From Papiliotrema nemorosa (lineage: Eukaryota; Basidiomycota; Tremellomycetes; Tremellales; Rhynchogastremaceae): a stretch of DNA of 64,000 bases. Numbering within the stretch: the first letter of the stretch is position 1; each line of letters opens with the position of its first letter. Location: positions 496,001 to 560,000 of the forward strand of contig JASKOT010000007.1 in assembly GCA_032158125.1 (NCBI GenBank), in the 5' to 3' direction. The notes below the pieces were generated by a model. It saw only the letters and a list, made by a program, of their open reading frames with translations. It did no database searches and had not been told where the DNA came from. A program made the position numbers and the translations under genes. Positions 38,253 through 49,203 of the stretch are shown here, piece after piece.

Positions 38253-39867
38253 ATGTCCAACGGAATCGGAATTGCAAAGTAAGTCTTTACTACGCAGCGT
38301 CGCGTTGAATGAGCTACTCGCTAACGTGCAGCCTGCCGAATCAAGTACGCCTCCACCACTATCCACACCGAATCACTGACCATCTAGCGGCACAAAATTG
38401 TCAACCAGCGTGGATCCCACTTCACCATCATGGTCGTCGGTACGTTTCTCACACTGCTCGTACTACCTCCTCTGGGGCGGGCGGTGATCTGTGCGCTGGT
38501 ATACTGACGGTTCAGGTGAATCCGGTCTGGGCAAAACGACATTGATCAACACTCTTTTCGCGACTGAAATTTGTGCTCCGAGAAACTACAGGCACAGATC
38601 TGCTAAACAGCTCGATAAGACTACCGAGATTGAGATTCTCAAGGCGGATCTGGAAGAGAGGGGGTTCAACATCAAGGTTCGTTCAGCCCATCAACGCTCT
38701 ACGAGTATGAAGCTGACAATAAGTTGACCGTCATTGATACACCTGGATTTGGCGACTATGTCAATAATCGAGATAGGTGAGAACGAGATGAAGGGTGTAG
38801 GGATTGAGCTGAAGAGTAGCTGGTCACCTATCGTCGACTTTATCGATGACCAACACGAGTCTTACATGAGACAAGAGCAACAGCCTCATCGACACGAGAA
38901 GCAGGATCTTCGAGTGCATGCATGTCTCTACTTCCTCAAACCTAGCGGTCTCTCGTCAGTATTCGAAGTCTCTTCGCCGGTCAGAGCTGACGAAATAGTA
39001 TCAAACCCCTCGACGTGGAGATTATGAAGCGATTGGGTACCCGAGTCAACCTCGTCCCTGTCATTGCCAAGGCGGACACCATGACGACTGAGGACTTGGA
39101 CAACTTCAAAATCAGAGTAAGCACCACGATCTCGCGCATTCTTGGTGATTCTGATTCCAGGTCCGAGAGGTAATCGCAGCGCAGGGTATTCAGATCTACA
39201 CTCCACCCGTCGACGCCGAGGACGAGACTGCTGCGGAGAATGCTCGTTCCATGACTGCCGTCATGCCCTTCTCCGTCATCGGCAGTGTGGACGATGTGAC
39301 CACTGCCGACGGCCGAGTCGTCAAGGGACGAGAGTATCTGTGGGGTGTCGCCGAGGGTGAGTGAACAGGCATAATGGATGCTGATGCCCAGTCGAGAACG
39401 AAGAGCATTGCGACTTTAAGCGACTTCGAGGACTTCTGATCCGATCCTTCATGCTTGACCTCATCACCAGCACCGAGGAGAACCACTATGAAGCGTATCG
39501 ATTGGCGCAGATGGAGACTCGTAAATTCGGAGAGCCCAAGGTCAGAAAGTTGGACAACCCAAAGTACCGAGAAGAAGAGGAAATGCTGCGAAAGCGATTC
39601 ACAGAGCAGGTCAAGTTGGAAGAAGCCCGATTCAGACAATGGGAGCAGCATGTGAGTTAACAGCATATATCCGATATAGCTAGCTGACGGGACAGCTTAT
39701 TCAGGAGCGAGACAGGCTGAACAAGGATCTGGAGAATGCTCATTCGTCGATCAAGCAGCTCGAGGTGGGCTTATGAGATCATCGGGTCGTTTTTTTGCTG
39801 ACAGACAGAGCGAGCTGGAGCAAGTCGCGGCATACCACCGACAGGGCGGTACCGTTGGACGTCGATA
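38253..39867 (+). CDS. CDC12: Septin, Cdc12 type
   Basis: GTP-binding filament protein of the bud neck. The product begins MSNGIGIANLPNQRHKIVNQ, which matches the Cdc12 N-terminus (GISNLPNQRYKIV). G1 is GESGLGKTTLINTL, G3 is DTPGFGDYVNN, and VDFIDDQHESYMRQEQQPHR is the septin signature. G4 is VIAKAD and the septin unique element is near HCDFKRLRGLLIRSFMLD. The C-terminal coiled coil (YREEEEMLRKRFTEQVKLEE, RLNKDLENAHSSIKQLE) ends GGTVGRR with TAG 39865-39867. Eight or so short introns, the first within codon 9. Complete. Confidence 0.92.
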
Positions 39868-40328
39868 GACGGAGTATTGTCACGTGCCTACCCCTATGCT
39901 GCCTTGCCATGATAGAAGATGTGTGGAGGCTTCTTGCATGTATACCCAGAGATCATAGTCTGACCTTGTTAATGACCCTTTTATGAATGATACTGCTTGT
40001 TGGCGAGGTAGGAGATGCGAGATGAATGAAAGCAGAGGATGATGATTGGCCACAAGGGGAGAGGGAGGGGACGCATCGGACCCGGTAACAGCCGAATTCT
40101 TGCAACCCAGCTTACACCTTTTTTCAACCCCCCCTTTCGAGCCGACCATCTACACCTCGACCACCGTCACTTGGACATTGATATTGTGGCCCAGAGCACC
40201 TTCTGAGCATTGTACAGGCCTCTCTCATACATCGGCATAGATAAAAGCCAAAAGTAAAGGAGGACAGAAAAAGTCTATAACAATTTCGACTTTTTCTTCA
40301 TCTCGGTCCATCATCCCATTGACCCGTT
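39868..40328. other. Septin 3' end and HEM3 promoter
   Basis: 461 bp in tandem orientation. From about 40245 the sequence is A-rich (ataaaagccaaaagtaaagg), a plausible TATA-like core about 85 bp before the HEM3 ATG. Nothing else seen. Confidence 0.4.
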
Positions 40329-41925
40329 ATGTCAACACCGACCGGATCGACAAGCACCAACCCATTCACCACCAACTCTACATCAAAAGGACGATCGCCG
40401 ATCCCATCACGCAAAATGTCGTCTCAAAATACCTCCACCTCGAGCTCTACCGTTCCCAACGATTCCGATACCCTGTTCGTCCCTATCCAAGGCGATCGAG
40501 AGACCGCATTAGACGAAGCGCTCTCTTCCCGGCCCTCCACATCGTTCATCCTCGGCACTCGAAAGTCCAACTTGGCCCTTACCCAAACCCACCTAGTAGC
40601 TGATGGGTTGTCGGCGTTGCATCCTGGATGTTCATTCTCTGTAGAATGGATGACCACGGTGGGAGATCGGAATCAACAAACTCCATTACATCTCTTGACT
40701 CCTTATTCACAACAACAACCCGCCAAATCATTATGGACCGACGAGCTCGAAGCGCGAATGATGAATGGTGGATTTGATTTGATTGTGCATTCTTTGAAAG
40801 ATGTACCGACGACATTGAAGGAAGGGTGTGAGATTGCTTGTATGGTAGAGAGGGAAGATCCGAGGGACGCATTGGTAGTAAGGACTGGATTGCCTTATTT
40901 GACTCTGGATGATTTACCCGATGGAAGTGTAGTAGGCACGGGGAGCGTGAGGAGGGTGGCTCAGCTCAAGAGGGCTTATCCGAAACTCTTGTTTGAAGAT
41001 ATGAGAGGAAACTTGTGAGTCGTCTCTTTTCCCCTTACCAAGTCTGGATCGTGCTGAGGGTAGAAACACCCGATTGGCCAAACTTGACGCACCTTCATCC
41101 AACTTTGCAGCACTCATCCTCGCCATCTCGGGTTTATCACGTATCGGTTCCGCCCACCGAGTGACATCACCCATCTCTCCTCCTCAGCTCTACCACGCCG
41201 TGGGTCAAGGTGCTCTCGGGGTGGAGATTCGATCAGGAGATGCCCGAGTCCGAGAGACGATGCGAGGGATGGGACATTGGCCCACCGAATGGCGATGCGC
41301 GGCCGAACGTGGTTGTTTGAGAGTCTTGGAAGGGGGATGTAGTGTGCCAGTGGGTGTCACGTCGACATTGGACGAACTTGATCCCGACCAATTGGGCAAC
41401 CCGCAAGATGTCGCTTTGGAGCACGAAGCGTTTGACAGGATAACCGACGATTCGCCAATGTTGTGGTTCTCTGGTATCGTCGATCCATCATTACCTCTCC
41501 CCATATCACGTCCTCCTTCTCCCGATTCTTCACCGCGCACATCCACTTTACCAACCCTACGACCACGACGTGCCAAGTTGTCCTTGTCAGTCTGCGTGAC
41601 GAGCCTGGACGGATCGGAACAGGTGGTGTACGCCCCGGAAGGCATCATCGTGAGGAATTATCAAGAAGCAGAGCGTTGGGGTGAAATGTGCGCAAAGGTG
41701 GTCAAGGAGACAGGGGGGAAGGACATCCTGGACGAAGTGGGGAGGATCCGAAGAGAGAGGGAGAGGAAAGACTTGGAGAGGGCGTTACAGAGGTCAATGA
41801 GACAACAAGAGGAAGGGGCAGGAACGCAAACACCAGGTGTACAGGTGCACGAGGGTTTGTCCTGGTTGGTCAAGACTTTGGTAGGGGAGAGCAAGAATGC
41901 CCCAGCGCCGGGAGAGATGAGCTAG
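40329..41925 (+). CDS. HEM3: Porphobilinogen deaminase (hydroxymethylbilane synthase)
   Basis: Joins four porphobilinogen molecules into hydroxymethylbilane in haem synthesis; cytosolic. Two exons, 40329-41014 and 41064-41925 (515 aa). Hallmarks: [93 protein letters not shown]. The cofactor-binding Cys lies in [14 protein letters not shown]. Compared with the usual 320-360 aa, it has a Ser/Thr-rich N-terminal extension (about 45 residues) and insertions after [16 protein letters not shown] and around [13 protein letters not shown] charged Arg/Glu-rich helix near the C-terminus is also extra. All active-site elements are present. Confidence 0.95.
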
Positions 41926-42228
41926 GCGTGGGTTGATGGAGAAACGAGGGTTGCGTTGCATGGTGATGAATGATGGTGGTAGTAATGGCCTTGCATTCTG
42001 CTGAGCCGGTGTGTCGGCTTGGTGGTATAAACTACTCTTTGATATCATATCTGTACGGTGGCTATCTTGCATGAGATCGTTTACGACTTGCTCAACCCTT
42101 CGCAACTGAGAGTGGCAACGGTCAGACCAAATGATGAGGGAAGCATGACAGTCACACATAGTGTTCATGACAAAATTGCATAAAAGGCTGGCAGGCATGT
42201 AATGTCAGATTTATTAAGGTACAGTACA
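41926..42228. other. Convergent 3' regions
   Basis: 303 bp between HEM3 and the minus-strand membrane protein. Nothing recognised. Confidence 0.4.
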
Positions 42229-45200
42229 TTATAAAGCTCGACCGAGATGTTCCCCCTCTTCTGTCTTGTCATCGCTCAAGATCGGTTGAGAGCCTCCCAT
42301 GTGGGCCCATCCAGAATGTGCATTCGGGATCCGGTCGATACTATCCCGACCCACATCGAGCTCCGTTCCCGAATGAAAGTCGTCAGATGTAGGGGAGAGA
42401 GGCAATGGTACCTTTCTCGCTGAGACCGCCGACGTCGAATCCTCCGATTTGCTTCGGACATGCGTGTGGGCATGATCCATCTCGTGGGGTTCACCATGCA
42501 GAGAGACCTCCAAGGTGTACGGAGTCTGAGGAATATCCGGGATCGGGGGTACAATGTCCAACCCGTTCTCTACCCTCTGATGAGTCATATCGGACATACT
42601 GACCGTACTCGACCAGTCCCTCTTGAAAGACGACGATCGAGATCGACTGCGGACAGTATGGTAGCTCGTCAAAGGAGATTTGCTGCATGTGTCGGTAGGT
42701 AAGGATATACCTTTCTTGTCGATGCGTAAGGCTATCGAGAAGGTAACGTATGATCCCCATCTGCTGTCAGGCCGACTTAGGGGAACCACACGAGAATACG
42801 AGCAGCTTTGGAGACTCGAGCACGGCCGACAAATTCTCTGCCGAGGACAAGGAGGCTCTCGAGTCCAAGGTTGTGGATACCACCACGGCCCTTGACACCA
42901 TGAAGTCGGCTTCCAAGGAGGAGTTGGAGGAATTGCAAAAGGAGCTTTCGTAGGTGTTGCGAAACCCAATCATGCAAGGGAAATATGGAGGTGAGTGGAC
43001 TTACATCTGGGTCATGAGTAGACCGATAGCGATCAAAAAGAGGAGTATGGTCCAAGCGATGTCGATCCCTCGGTAGGTATAGTCTTGATGTAGACTCCAA
43101 TAAACAATCAACCCTACAGCGCTTGCGGACTTTTCATCAGCTGTCCCTCGGGACTCAAATGAAGTAGCTGACTTTGAGGATAAAAGTCTGAACCGCAGCA
43201 AATTTGAGGGTACGAGAGACGAAAGTCGAAGACCATCCTAGACGATCTGACGGTCAGTTCTGACAAGAAGTGATCATCCTTGCAACTCACATCCGATGAG
43301 ACCGAGAAATGTCGGCTGTTCAGTGGTAGCCTGGAACAGCCTTCAAGTCAGCTTCTTGCTGCAAAGGAGACGAGTATTAGCTGACCATATGATCGCGGAA
43401 ACCATATACGACATGGAACTCGTGTACTCGAACACCGCCACTGTCCACGAGATGGCGAAGATTGTCAAAATGTGATGAATGATCCTGAATTTCAGCCTTG
43501 ATTTTTGGTGTATCTCGAGCTCTACATACATCGGTATGCGCATATTTAGTCGGTAGATAAGCTCAAAGATGTAGAGCGAAGAGATGATCACCCCTCCCGT
43601 ACGTAGCGCCTCAACCTCCCACAGCCGGTACATACCACCCATCGCTGGACTCGCGGCGAGTTGTAGGCCCAATGCAAGGGTGGTGTAGATGATGTTCATA
43701 GTGTCTGCCAGATCAGTATATTAGGTACATGCCAACTTACACATGACGATGTTCTTCCGATGATCGAGAGGTAACGTCGAGAACGCCTTGTGTCGACGAG
43801 AGTAGATACTGTCCGTGAGCTCCTTCCATGGCCTAGTAATGAAACTACTCACTATTCCAGCATCTTAGCGCTGGAGTAGTACGATAAAAAGTAACCCAGT
43901 AAGGCTATAGCGTACACGCTGGGATCCCACGAATGTGTCTCTCCCCGACTCATCGCAATCTCTACTATATGAGCTGAGTCAAAACGGCATCGGTACGAGA
44001 GCTCACCTAGTAGAGGATCGAGGTCATCGCTGCTCGTAGCGTGTATATGGATGACCTCGTTGGCATTCTCAGGCGTGACAATCTTTGGCGCGATCCAGCC
44101 TCGAGGGAAATGGTCCGCGCTGACCACTTTGAGGTAGTCTCTGTCCCATGAACAATGCATCTCAAATCTCTCATAGGTCTGAGCTCACCTGTCTACACAC
44201 ATGTCTCCGCCCGAGGGACCAATGTGCGGACAGTGCACGCTCGGTCGAAGGGGTAACATCGGAACGTGTAAATGTCGACAGACCACATTATCTTCTGCTA
44301 ATCAGCTGTATGAAATCGGGGAGCGACAACTGACCGCCCATCCGGTACCACTGCCCCAGCGGTCGACTAGATATAAAGTCCAAACAAGCGTCATGGGAAT
44401 CGTATTGCTGGTCTTCGCCTAAACAGTACGTCGTGGAAGTATGGCAGATCTTTCGAGCCATGTAGGCTTGTAAGACTTGGGTGGTGTTGCTGGATGACAT
44501 GTTGAGCGCCTCTGCCATGTGAGGTATGAGTAGCCTATCAGTAAGCTCATGTCTCTCCTCTGCTTGGCAAGCTTACGGTACGATCACATCGGTCGCCTCG
44601 AGATCAACACAAGCCCGATGGCCAGGACGAAAGGGGACTTACCCATGCCCAACGCCGAAAAGAGGCATCGTACTGCTGAATCTGCCTCTTGTCATTAACC
44701 AGAATATACGAGTCGACTTGAATCGGAAAAGTCTTATCTAGCGATCTATAATAGACTACCAGTGAGCTGATGCACCTTGGTTAGGTTAAGAAGAATTAGC
44801 TCACAGTCGAAGATGATGGATGAAGCAATATAGTTGTTTTGAACGACAATATGAGTGACATTGTATGATCGAGGTGAACCGAAGGGCGAAGGGTCTTTCT
44901 GGTCCTTGTCATTCTCTACAAACAGCCCGAAAAGCTATTATAAGCACTCTCTCAACGATGGGAGCAGAAGTGATGTTGACGTGCATATTCGGTGGATAGT
45001 TCTCGAGAATCAAAGCTCCCGGTCAGCTGGTCCTGACTGGTTCGGCGGGGAAGACGACTCACTCGGCAGACACTGTCGTCAGCGTACCAATCCTCAGAGC
45101 TGAGTGGCTTGGGATACTCACAGTCTACTGTGCCCAGCACATCCTCGGCGAACAGCGTACTGCCAATCAGCACACCCTCCTTTCTGTACAAAGAGGAGGA

Positions 45201-45385
45201 AGAGGAAGAGGAAAAGGGGGATGCTCTACTCACCTGTTGATGGTCGAAGCTACTTCGACGTTGCTCGGAGAAAGAAACTTGTCCGCAAACCCTTTAACCA
45301 CCTCCAGCGCTTGGAACTCTGACAGACCCCATACACCTTTCGCCAAGCACAGAAAGCCCACAATATAGATGACAAGACACAGCAT
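42229..45385 (-). CDS. Multispanning membrane protein with signal peptide and Cys-rich lumenal domain (paralogue of 8977-11990)
   Basis: Same domain order as the gene at 9-12 kb. It starts with a signal peptide (MLCLVIYIVGFLCLAKGVWG) and FQALEVVKGFADKFLSP. The Cys-rich block follows (HTSTTYCLGEDQQYDSHDAC, SRPLGQWYRMGG), then the conserved VVCRHLHVPMLPLRPSVHCP and HIGPSGGDMCVDR. Next come KIVTPENANEVIHIHATSSD and membrane spans (SVYAIALLGYFLSYY, IIYTTLALGLQLAASPAMGG, RIIHHILTIFAISWTVAVFE, AVGLIVYWSLHQ, WTILLFLIAIGLLMTQI). WGSYVTFSIALRIDKK and a long Ser/His/Asp-rich tail complete it. The splice joining TQI to WGSYV spans 42761-43004, a 244-nt intron filled by antisense HSP70 sequence; other introns are about 45-60 nt. 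The reading frame appears intact. Function unknown. Confidence 0.75.
42765..42995 (+). pseudogene. Decayed HSP70 C-terminal fragment inside an intron
   Basis: On the plus strand, antisense to the membrane-protein gene, the frame reads DSSTADKFSAEDKEALESKV, DTTTALDTMKSASKEELEEL and QKEL, unmistakably the C-terminal lid region of cytosolic HSP70. Decay is plain: after QKELS a one-base shift brings a TAG, and NPIMQGKYGG resumes in the shifted register. Upstream of DSSTADKF the match fades (degenerate residues where SYAYNLRNSL would be expected). It fills nearly all of the 244-nt intron at 42761-43004. Confidence 0.8.
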
Positions 45386-46236
45386 GGTTGATAAGTGGGT
45401 GAAAAGTGTAGTGTAGTGTAGTCGAACTGGTCGTGCTTGATCCCCGCGCAGAAGGTCGAAGGAGTAACCGTCCAATTGTCCGCTGCTGAGATGACTAGCT
45501 ATGTACAGAGCAGACACCAAAAAGGGGCTAGAAAGTGCTGAACCCTTCTTATGTACGTTTTGCGTGCTTGGAGAGCACCTTGCTCTTGAGTGATCGCCCG
45601 AAGTCAGACGTCCGAACGAGCATCACCATCATCCCCACCGTGTCTTATGAGTGCGTTGGCAATCTAGGGTGAGAGGTCAAGGCGTCAGAACTCCCCTTGC
45701 CCAGCTCACCTCGGCGAGGAACCAAATCTGGGCTCTCGTTGATACATTTCTTCTTCGCCAGGGTGAGCAGAAGAGGTACCCGCGAGATTAGTCTAGCTGA
45801 TTTTGGACAAGTGAAAGAGGGTGCGATCGAGGGTGAGGTACAACATCAAGGGGGTAGATGGTAGAAGCTGAACATCGAAATAATCGGTTCCGAAGCGCTT
45901 CCCAACCACTTGCACCTCTATGCACAGTCCTTTTCTACCCTGTAATTTGCCTTGACAAGCACTGCGTGTTCTGTGATTTGCTTCCAGACGTATTGTTTAT
46001 TGAGAAAAGTTGCACTGAAGACCGAGGTGTGAAAAGGCTTCAAGGGACATCTGTTATCATTCTGAAACACGAGTGGCAAACCCCTTCCCAACCTATCCAA
46101 CTCTTTCAAACTATTCAACTCTTTCATTGCACTCGCACGAGTGGATCTTCAGTCATGATGCATATACAGAGACGAGCGCAGGCCTCGTCAAAATCTACCA
46201 GTCATCATTATTAAACTTCTCTCATCGTGGCACCCT
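45386..46236. other. Intergenic, 0.85 kb
   Basis: Upstream region of the minus-strand membrane-protein gene, reaching to the HSP70 remnant. Short overlapping open frames at 45858-46214 look like shadows. A CAACTCTTTCAAACTATTCAACTCTTTCATT tandem-like stretch lies at about 46099-46129. No gene recognised. Confidence 0.4.
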
Positions 46237-46490
46237 CTAATCGACCTCCTCGACCGATGGTCCGGCATCGGCACCAGCACCTGGAGCAGCTCCAGCACCA
46301 GGGAATCCGCCTGGAGCAGCTCCAGCTCCACCGGGACCGCCTCCGGCACCGTAGAAACGTTGCATGATCGGGTTGGCAACACCCTCGAGCTCTTTCTGCA
46401 GTGCCTCGAACTCCTCCTTGGAAGCCGATTCCATGGTGTCAAGGGCCTTGATGGTCTCCTCAACCTTGGCTTCAAGAGTCTCCTTGTCAT
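46237..46490 (-). pseudogene. HSP70 3'-end remnant (last ~84 codons)
   Basis: Read on the minus strand: [47 protein letters not shown], a Gly/Ala/Pro-rich tail and the canonical SVEEVD end followed by TAG at 46237-46239. The C-terminal EEVD motif, which binds TPR cochaperones, is intact. Homology stops abruptly at about 46488, in the codon for the Asp of the usual AEDKE segment. The remaining 560 or so residues of HSP70 are not nearby. The frame is undamaged, so the truncation looks younger than the fragment at 42.8 kb. It marks the left border of the orphan-gene island. Confidence 0.8.
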
Positions 46491-46689
46491 GACAAGGGGA
46501 CTTCTACATACTTCGAAGCGGACATGAGAACTTGATGACTACACAGATCTGGGCATAACGTGTGCATATGATAGATGTAAAATACGTTCATGAACATAAA
46601 CTCCCGCAGCGAACATGTTACATAGTGCGCGGAGTCATCTGGTCGTCGGCTCTGGGGAAGTGACGATCGTTTTAAAGACTCACATGAAG

Positions 46690-47643
46690 CTACTCTCTGT
46701 AATCACCACCGGAATGGGGATCCACGCTGACATTCAAATCAGGTTGCTTAGCCATTGACACCTCCTTCCCAGTAATGGCGGTATTATGATCGGGAGCTTC
46801 GGTGTTTGGTTGTTCATCCTGTTGAACAATGCCAGGGGCATTGGATGGTACATCCGGTATCTCATTGGGTGGAGTATCATTTTTCACAACGGCTGGTGCA
46901 TTCGAGGGGGCATTTTGGAATTTGGATGATGTCGATTTGGGGCCTTTGGGGACTTTTGGCGTGGGAAGTTTTCCGTGTCTGTCTGTGACAGCGGATATAA
47001 AAGTCAGAACCAATTGGGCCTACGGTCAGCCACAATGTTCTCTATGTACTTACTTGAAGGCCTTCTAATTGCCCGCTCGCCAGTTTGTCTGTGAATTCCC
47101 TTAGCAACTTATGAGCCTGCGAAATGTAAGCAGCATACAGTAACTGAGACATCCAACCCTTACCGTCGATTTATCGGTAGCTGCATCGAAAATACTCGCC
47201 CAAATCGCTAACAATGCCGCTTGATCCCCAATCTTACCCGCGCCCCTTTTGCGCTCCCTTTCTACTCGTATGCATACTAGGTCGATTGCAAAATCCCCGG
47301 TCAGGTCGTAAAAAAAGTACCCATCGAAGAATTTGTCGATAGTAATCTCGTTTCGTTGTGCTCTCATACGAGCGATCGTCGCCTCCAATGGCTCATGAGG
47401 AGGATTGGCAGGGAAGAACTTCATCCAATAAGCGACCAAAGTCGTACAATAAGGATAGAGTGCGATAAACAAGACGCGGATGATAACGAGAGCGACATAG
47501 GAGTATAAAGCGTGAATGATTAATCCCCATTCATGAACGGGGATTTGACTGAAAATGGCGAGATAGACAATGATGAGTGGTATTGCCCGAGTCCTAGCAA
47601 TCCTTCGCGAGATATAGAGTATTCGTGGTTTGGAGAAACGCAT
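46690..47643 (-). CDS. Orphan protein with membrane spans and Pro-rich C-terminus
   Basis: Three exons close in frame: 47164-47643, 47054-47116, 46690-47019 (290 aa). Splice borders are canonical (ACG|GTAAGG, TTCGCAG; CAA|GTAAGT, CCGTAG). The basic N-terminus (MRFSKPRILYISRRIARTR) is followed by two or three hydrophobic segments (AIPLIIVYLAIFSQIPV, LYSYVALVIIRVLFIALYPY). A soluble part comes next (PLEATIARMRAQRNEITIDK, FFDGYFFYDLTGDFAIDLVC, a helix around AHKLLREFTDKLASGQLEGL). A hydrophilic tail holds two near-copies of a SNAPA/SNAPG-type motif (NAPSNAPAVVKND, VPSNAPGIVQQDE). I recognise no family. Membrane-associated is a safe inference; nothing more. Confidence 0.6.
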
Positions 47644-48278
47644 GATGCCAACGATGGAAGATAAGAGTGATTGTACATTGACTGGTAAGCGATTTCTATA
47701 CAGGAGAAGGTGCAAGATTGCCTCGTGTCGCCCTTGCTTAGCAGCCGTGATGAGCAGTCAAGCGTGACACATTGCCCTTGTGTGTTGTCAGGGCTGCGAC
47801 CCCTTAATGACTGCCACTTGAAGAGGTTGTGACGTGTTCTGTTTCAGATCGAGGAATCAACTACACGACGTGATACACCCTGGTCGTTGCCCGAACCTCT
47901 CAGCGTTCGTCAGTCGCTGGTGATGGTGAGGGCGTTGTGTAGTCACGAATGCTGCAGCGAGCGTTCTGGCTTGATCTATGCAGACTTATCGGAATTCGAG
48001 CCATCAGTTATTTTCAGGGCCAAACGCATTTGGCGGGCACACAGGCCTCAACAACAGGGAGAGCCGCCTCCCCTCACCGACAGGGAGAGACGATCGCGTT
48101 CCTGGTCTCTTTATGCGGTGTCTTTACAACGAGTCATGGCTGTGCATCGCCGGGCAACGGATCGTACGACGATAGTTATATCCCGCGATACCCATCGTCT
48201 AACTGAATTGCCCTTCACTTGAATCGCTCTACACTCTAATCAGGTCTTTTACTGCTTTCATCCCAACAAGTCACTTCA
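47644..48278. promoter_or_regulatory. Divergent region between two orphan genes
   Basis: 635 bp between divergent starts. Three overlapping frames at 47887-48222 run through it without family resemblance or splice logic. Nothing else recognised. Confidence 0.35.
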
Positions 48279-49130
48279 ATGAGCTGGTTACCAGCTATGC
48301 TCCCCAATCCACTGCAAGGCTTTGCGCGTTGTCTTTCAGAGCCGAAGCTTTGCAGCTTTAACCCCGTCATCTCCTCATCCGAATTACCTCACCCCATGCC
48401 ATTTGTTCTTGCCGTCTTCACTATCCTTCTCATTGACTTCATCTTTCTCCCAAAGCAGTCCTCTTCATTGACGATCCTCATCTATCGAGGTGTTAGGGAA
48501 ATGTACGATTCCCTATCCAAAATCACGCTAGGCGATATCGTTTCTACGTTCTCTACGCCTAAATCCCCTTTGCCTCCCACATACTGGACAATCTTGGAAC
48601 AGATGTATGGATCAGTCGATGACCTCGACCAGACATTTCCTCAAGTGCCACAAAGTGAGTGCGATGGGAAGGCATGGAAGTGTATAATTGACATGCAGGG
48701 CGTTTTACAACACAACACGATTACTGGTTGCATAACCGACAGAAAGCCGGCAAACTCAAGGATTTTCGGAGCGAGTACTATGATCTATCTGAATGGTTGA
48801 TCGTGGGTGAGAGGGATATGATTTTCACCTTTTGATAGGGCTGAAAGTCAGATTGCGAGGCATCCTTTGTCGCGAATACGGATTCGGAAGGGAAACCGAA
48901 ACGAAAGCCCGATGGAAAAATAGATGGGAGGCAAAGGATAAGGTCGTGAGTAACAGCAAATGCGAATGTCCCTGAAGATAGCTTGACGATACGCAATATG
49001 CTACCAAATAGTGTCCCTGTCTTTCAAGCACAATTTCTTCCCCTGGCTGGGGAAGTATACACGGGTGATTCCACCAGTGGGTCAATGAATACGAATTGTA
49101 CTCTTTACTGATGACCAGACGATTCTATAG
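48279..49130 (+). CDS. Orphan protein with N-terminal membrane span
   Basis: Five exons proposed: 48279-48654, 48699-48806, 48839-48949, 49012-49076, 49119-49130 (223 aa). A hydrophobic segment MPFVLAVFTILLIDFIFLP lies at residues about 40-58. It is followed by SSLTILIYRGVREMYDSLSK, PPTYWTILEQMYGSVDDLDQ and, after the first intron, HDYWLHNRQKAGKLKDFRSE YYDL and a basic region (FGRETETKARWKNRWEAKDK). The first three exons are well supported by canonical junctions; the last two are the weakest part, and the gene might instead end sooner. Its stop lies only about 75 bp before the next gene's proposed ATG on the same strand, so a single longer transcript cannot be excluded. No family recognised. 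Confidence 0.5.
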
Positions 49131-49203
49131 TCTTCAATCAAGGGGGTAGGCTGATGAGAGCTTGCGCAATCGCGCTGATGGCGCAGTGTATGGTTTGCAG
49201 ACT

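Noticed and set aside
42750..42953. Plus-strand 67-codon frame as an independent gene
   Set aside because: It is the HSP70 fragment inside the intron; it has a frameshift and stop and no start of its own.
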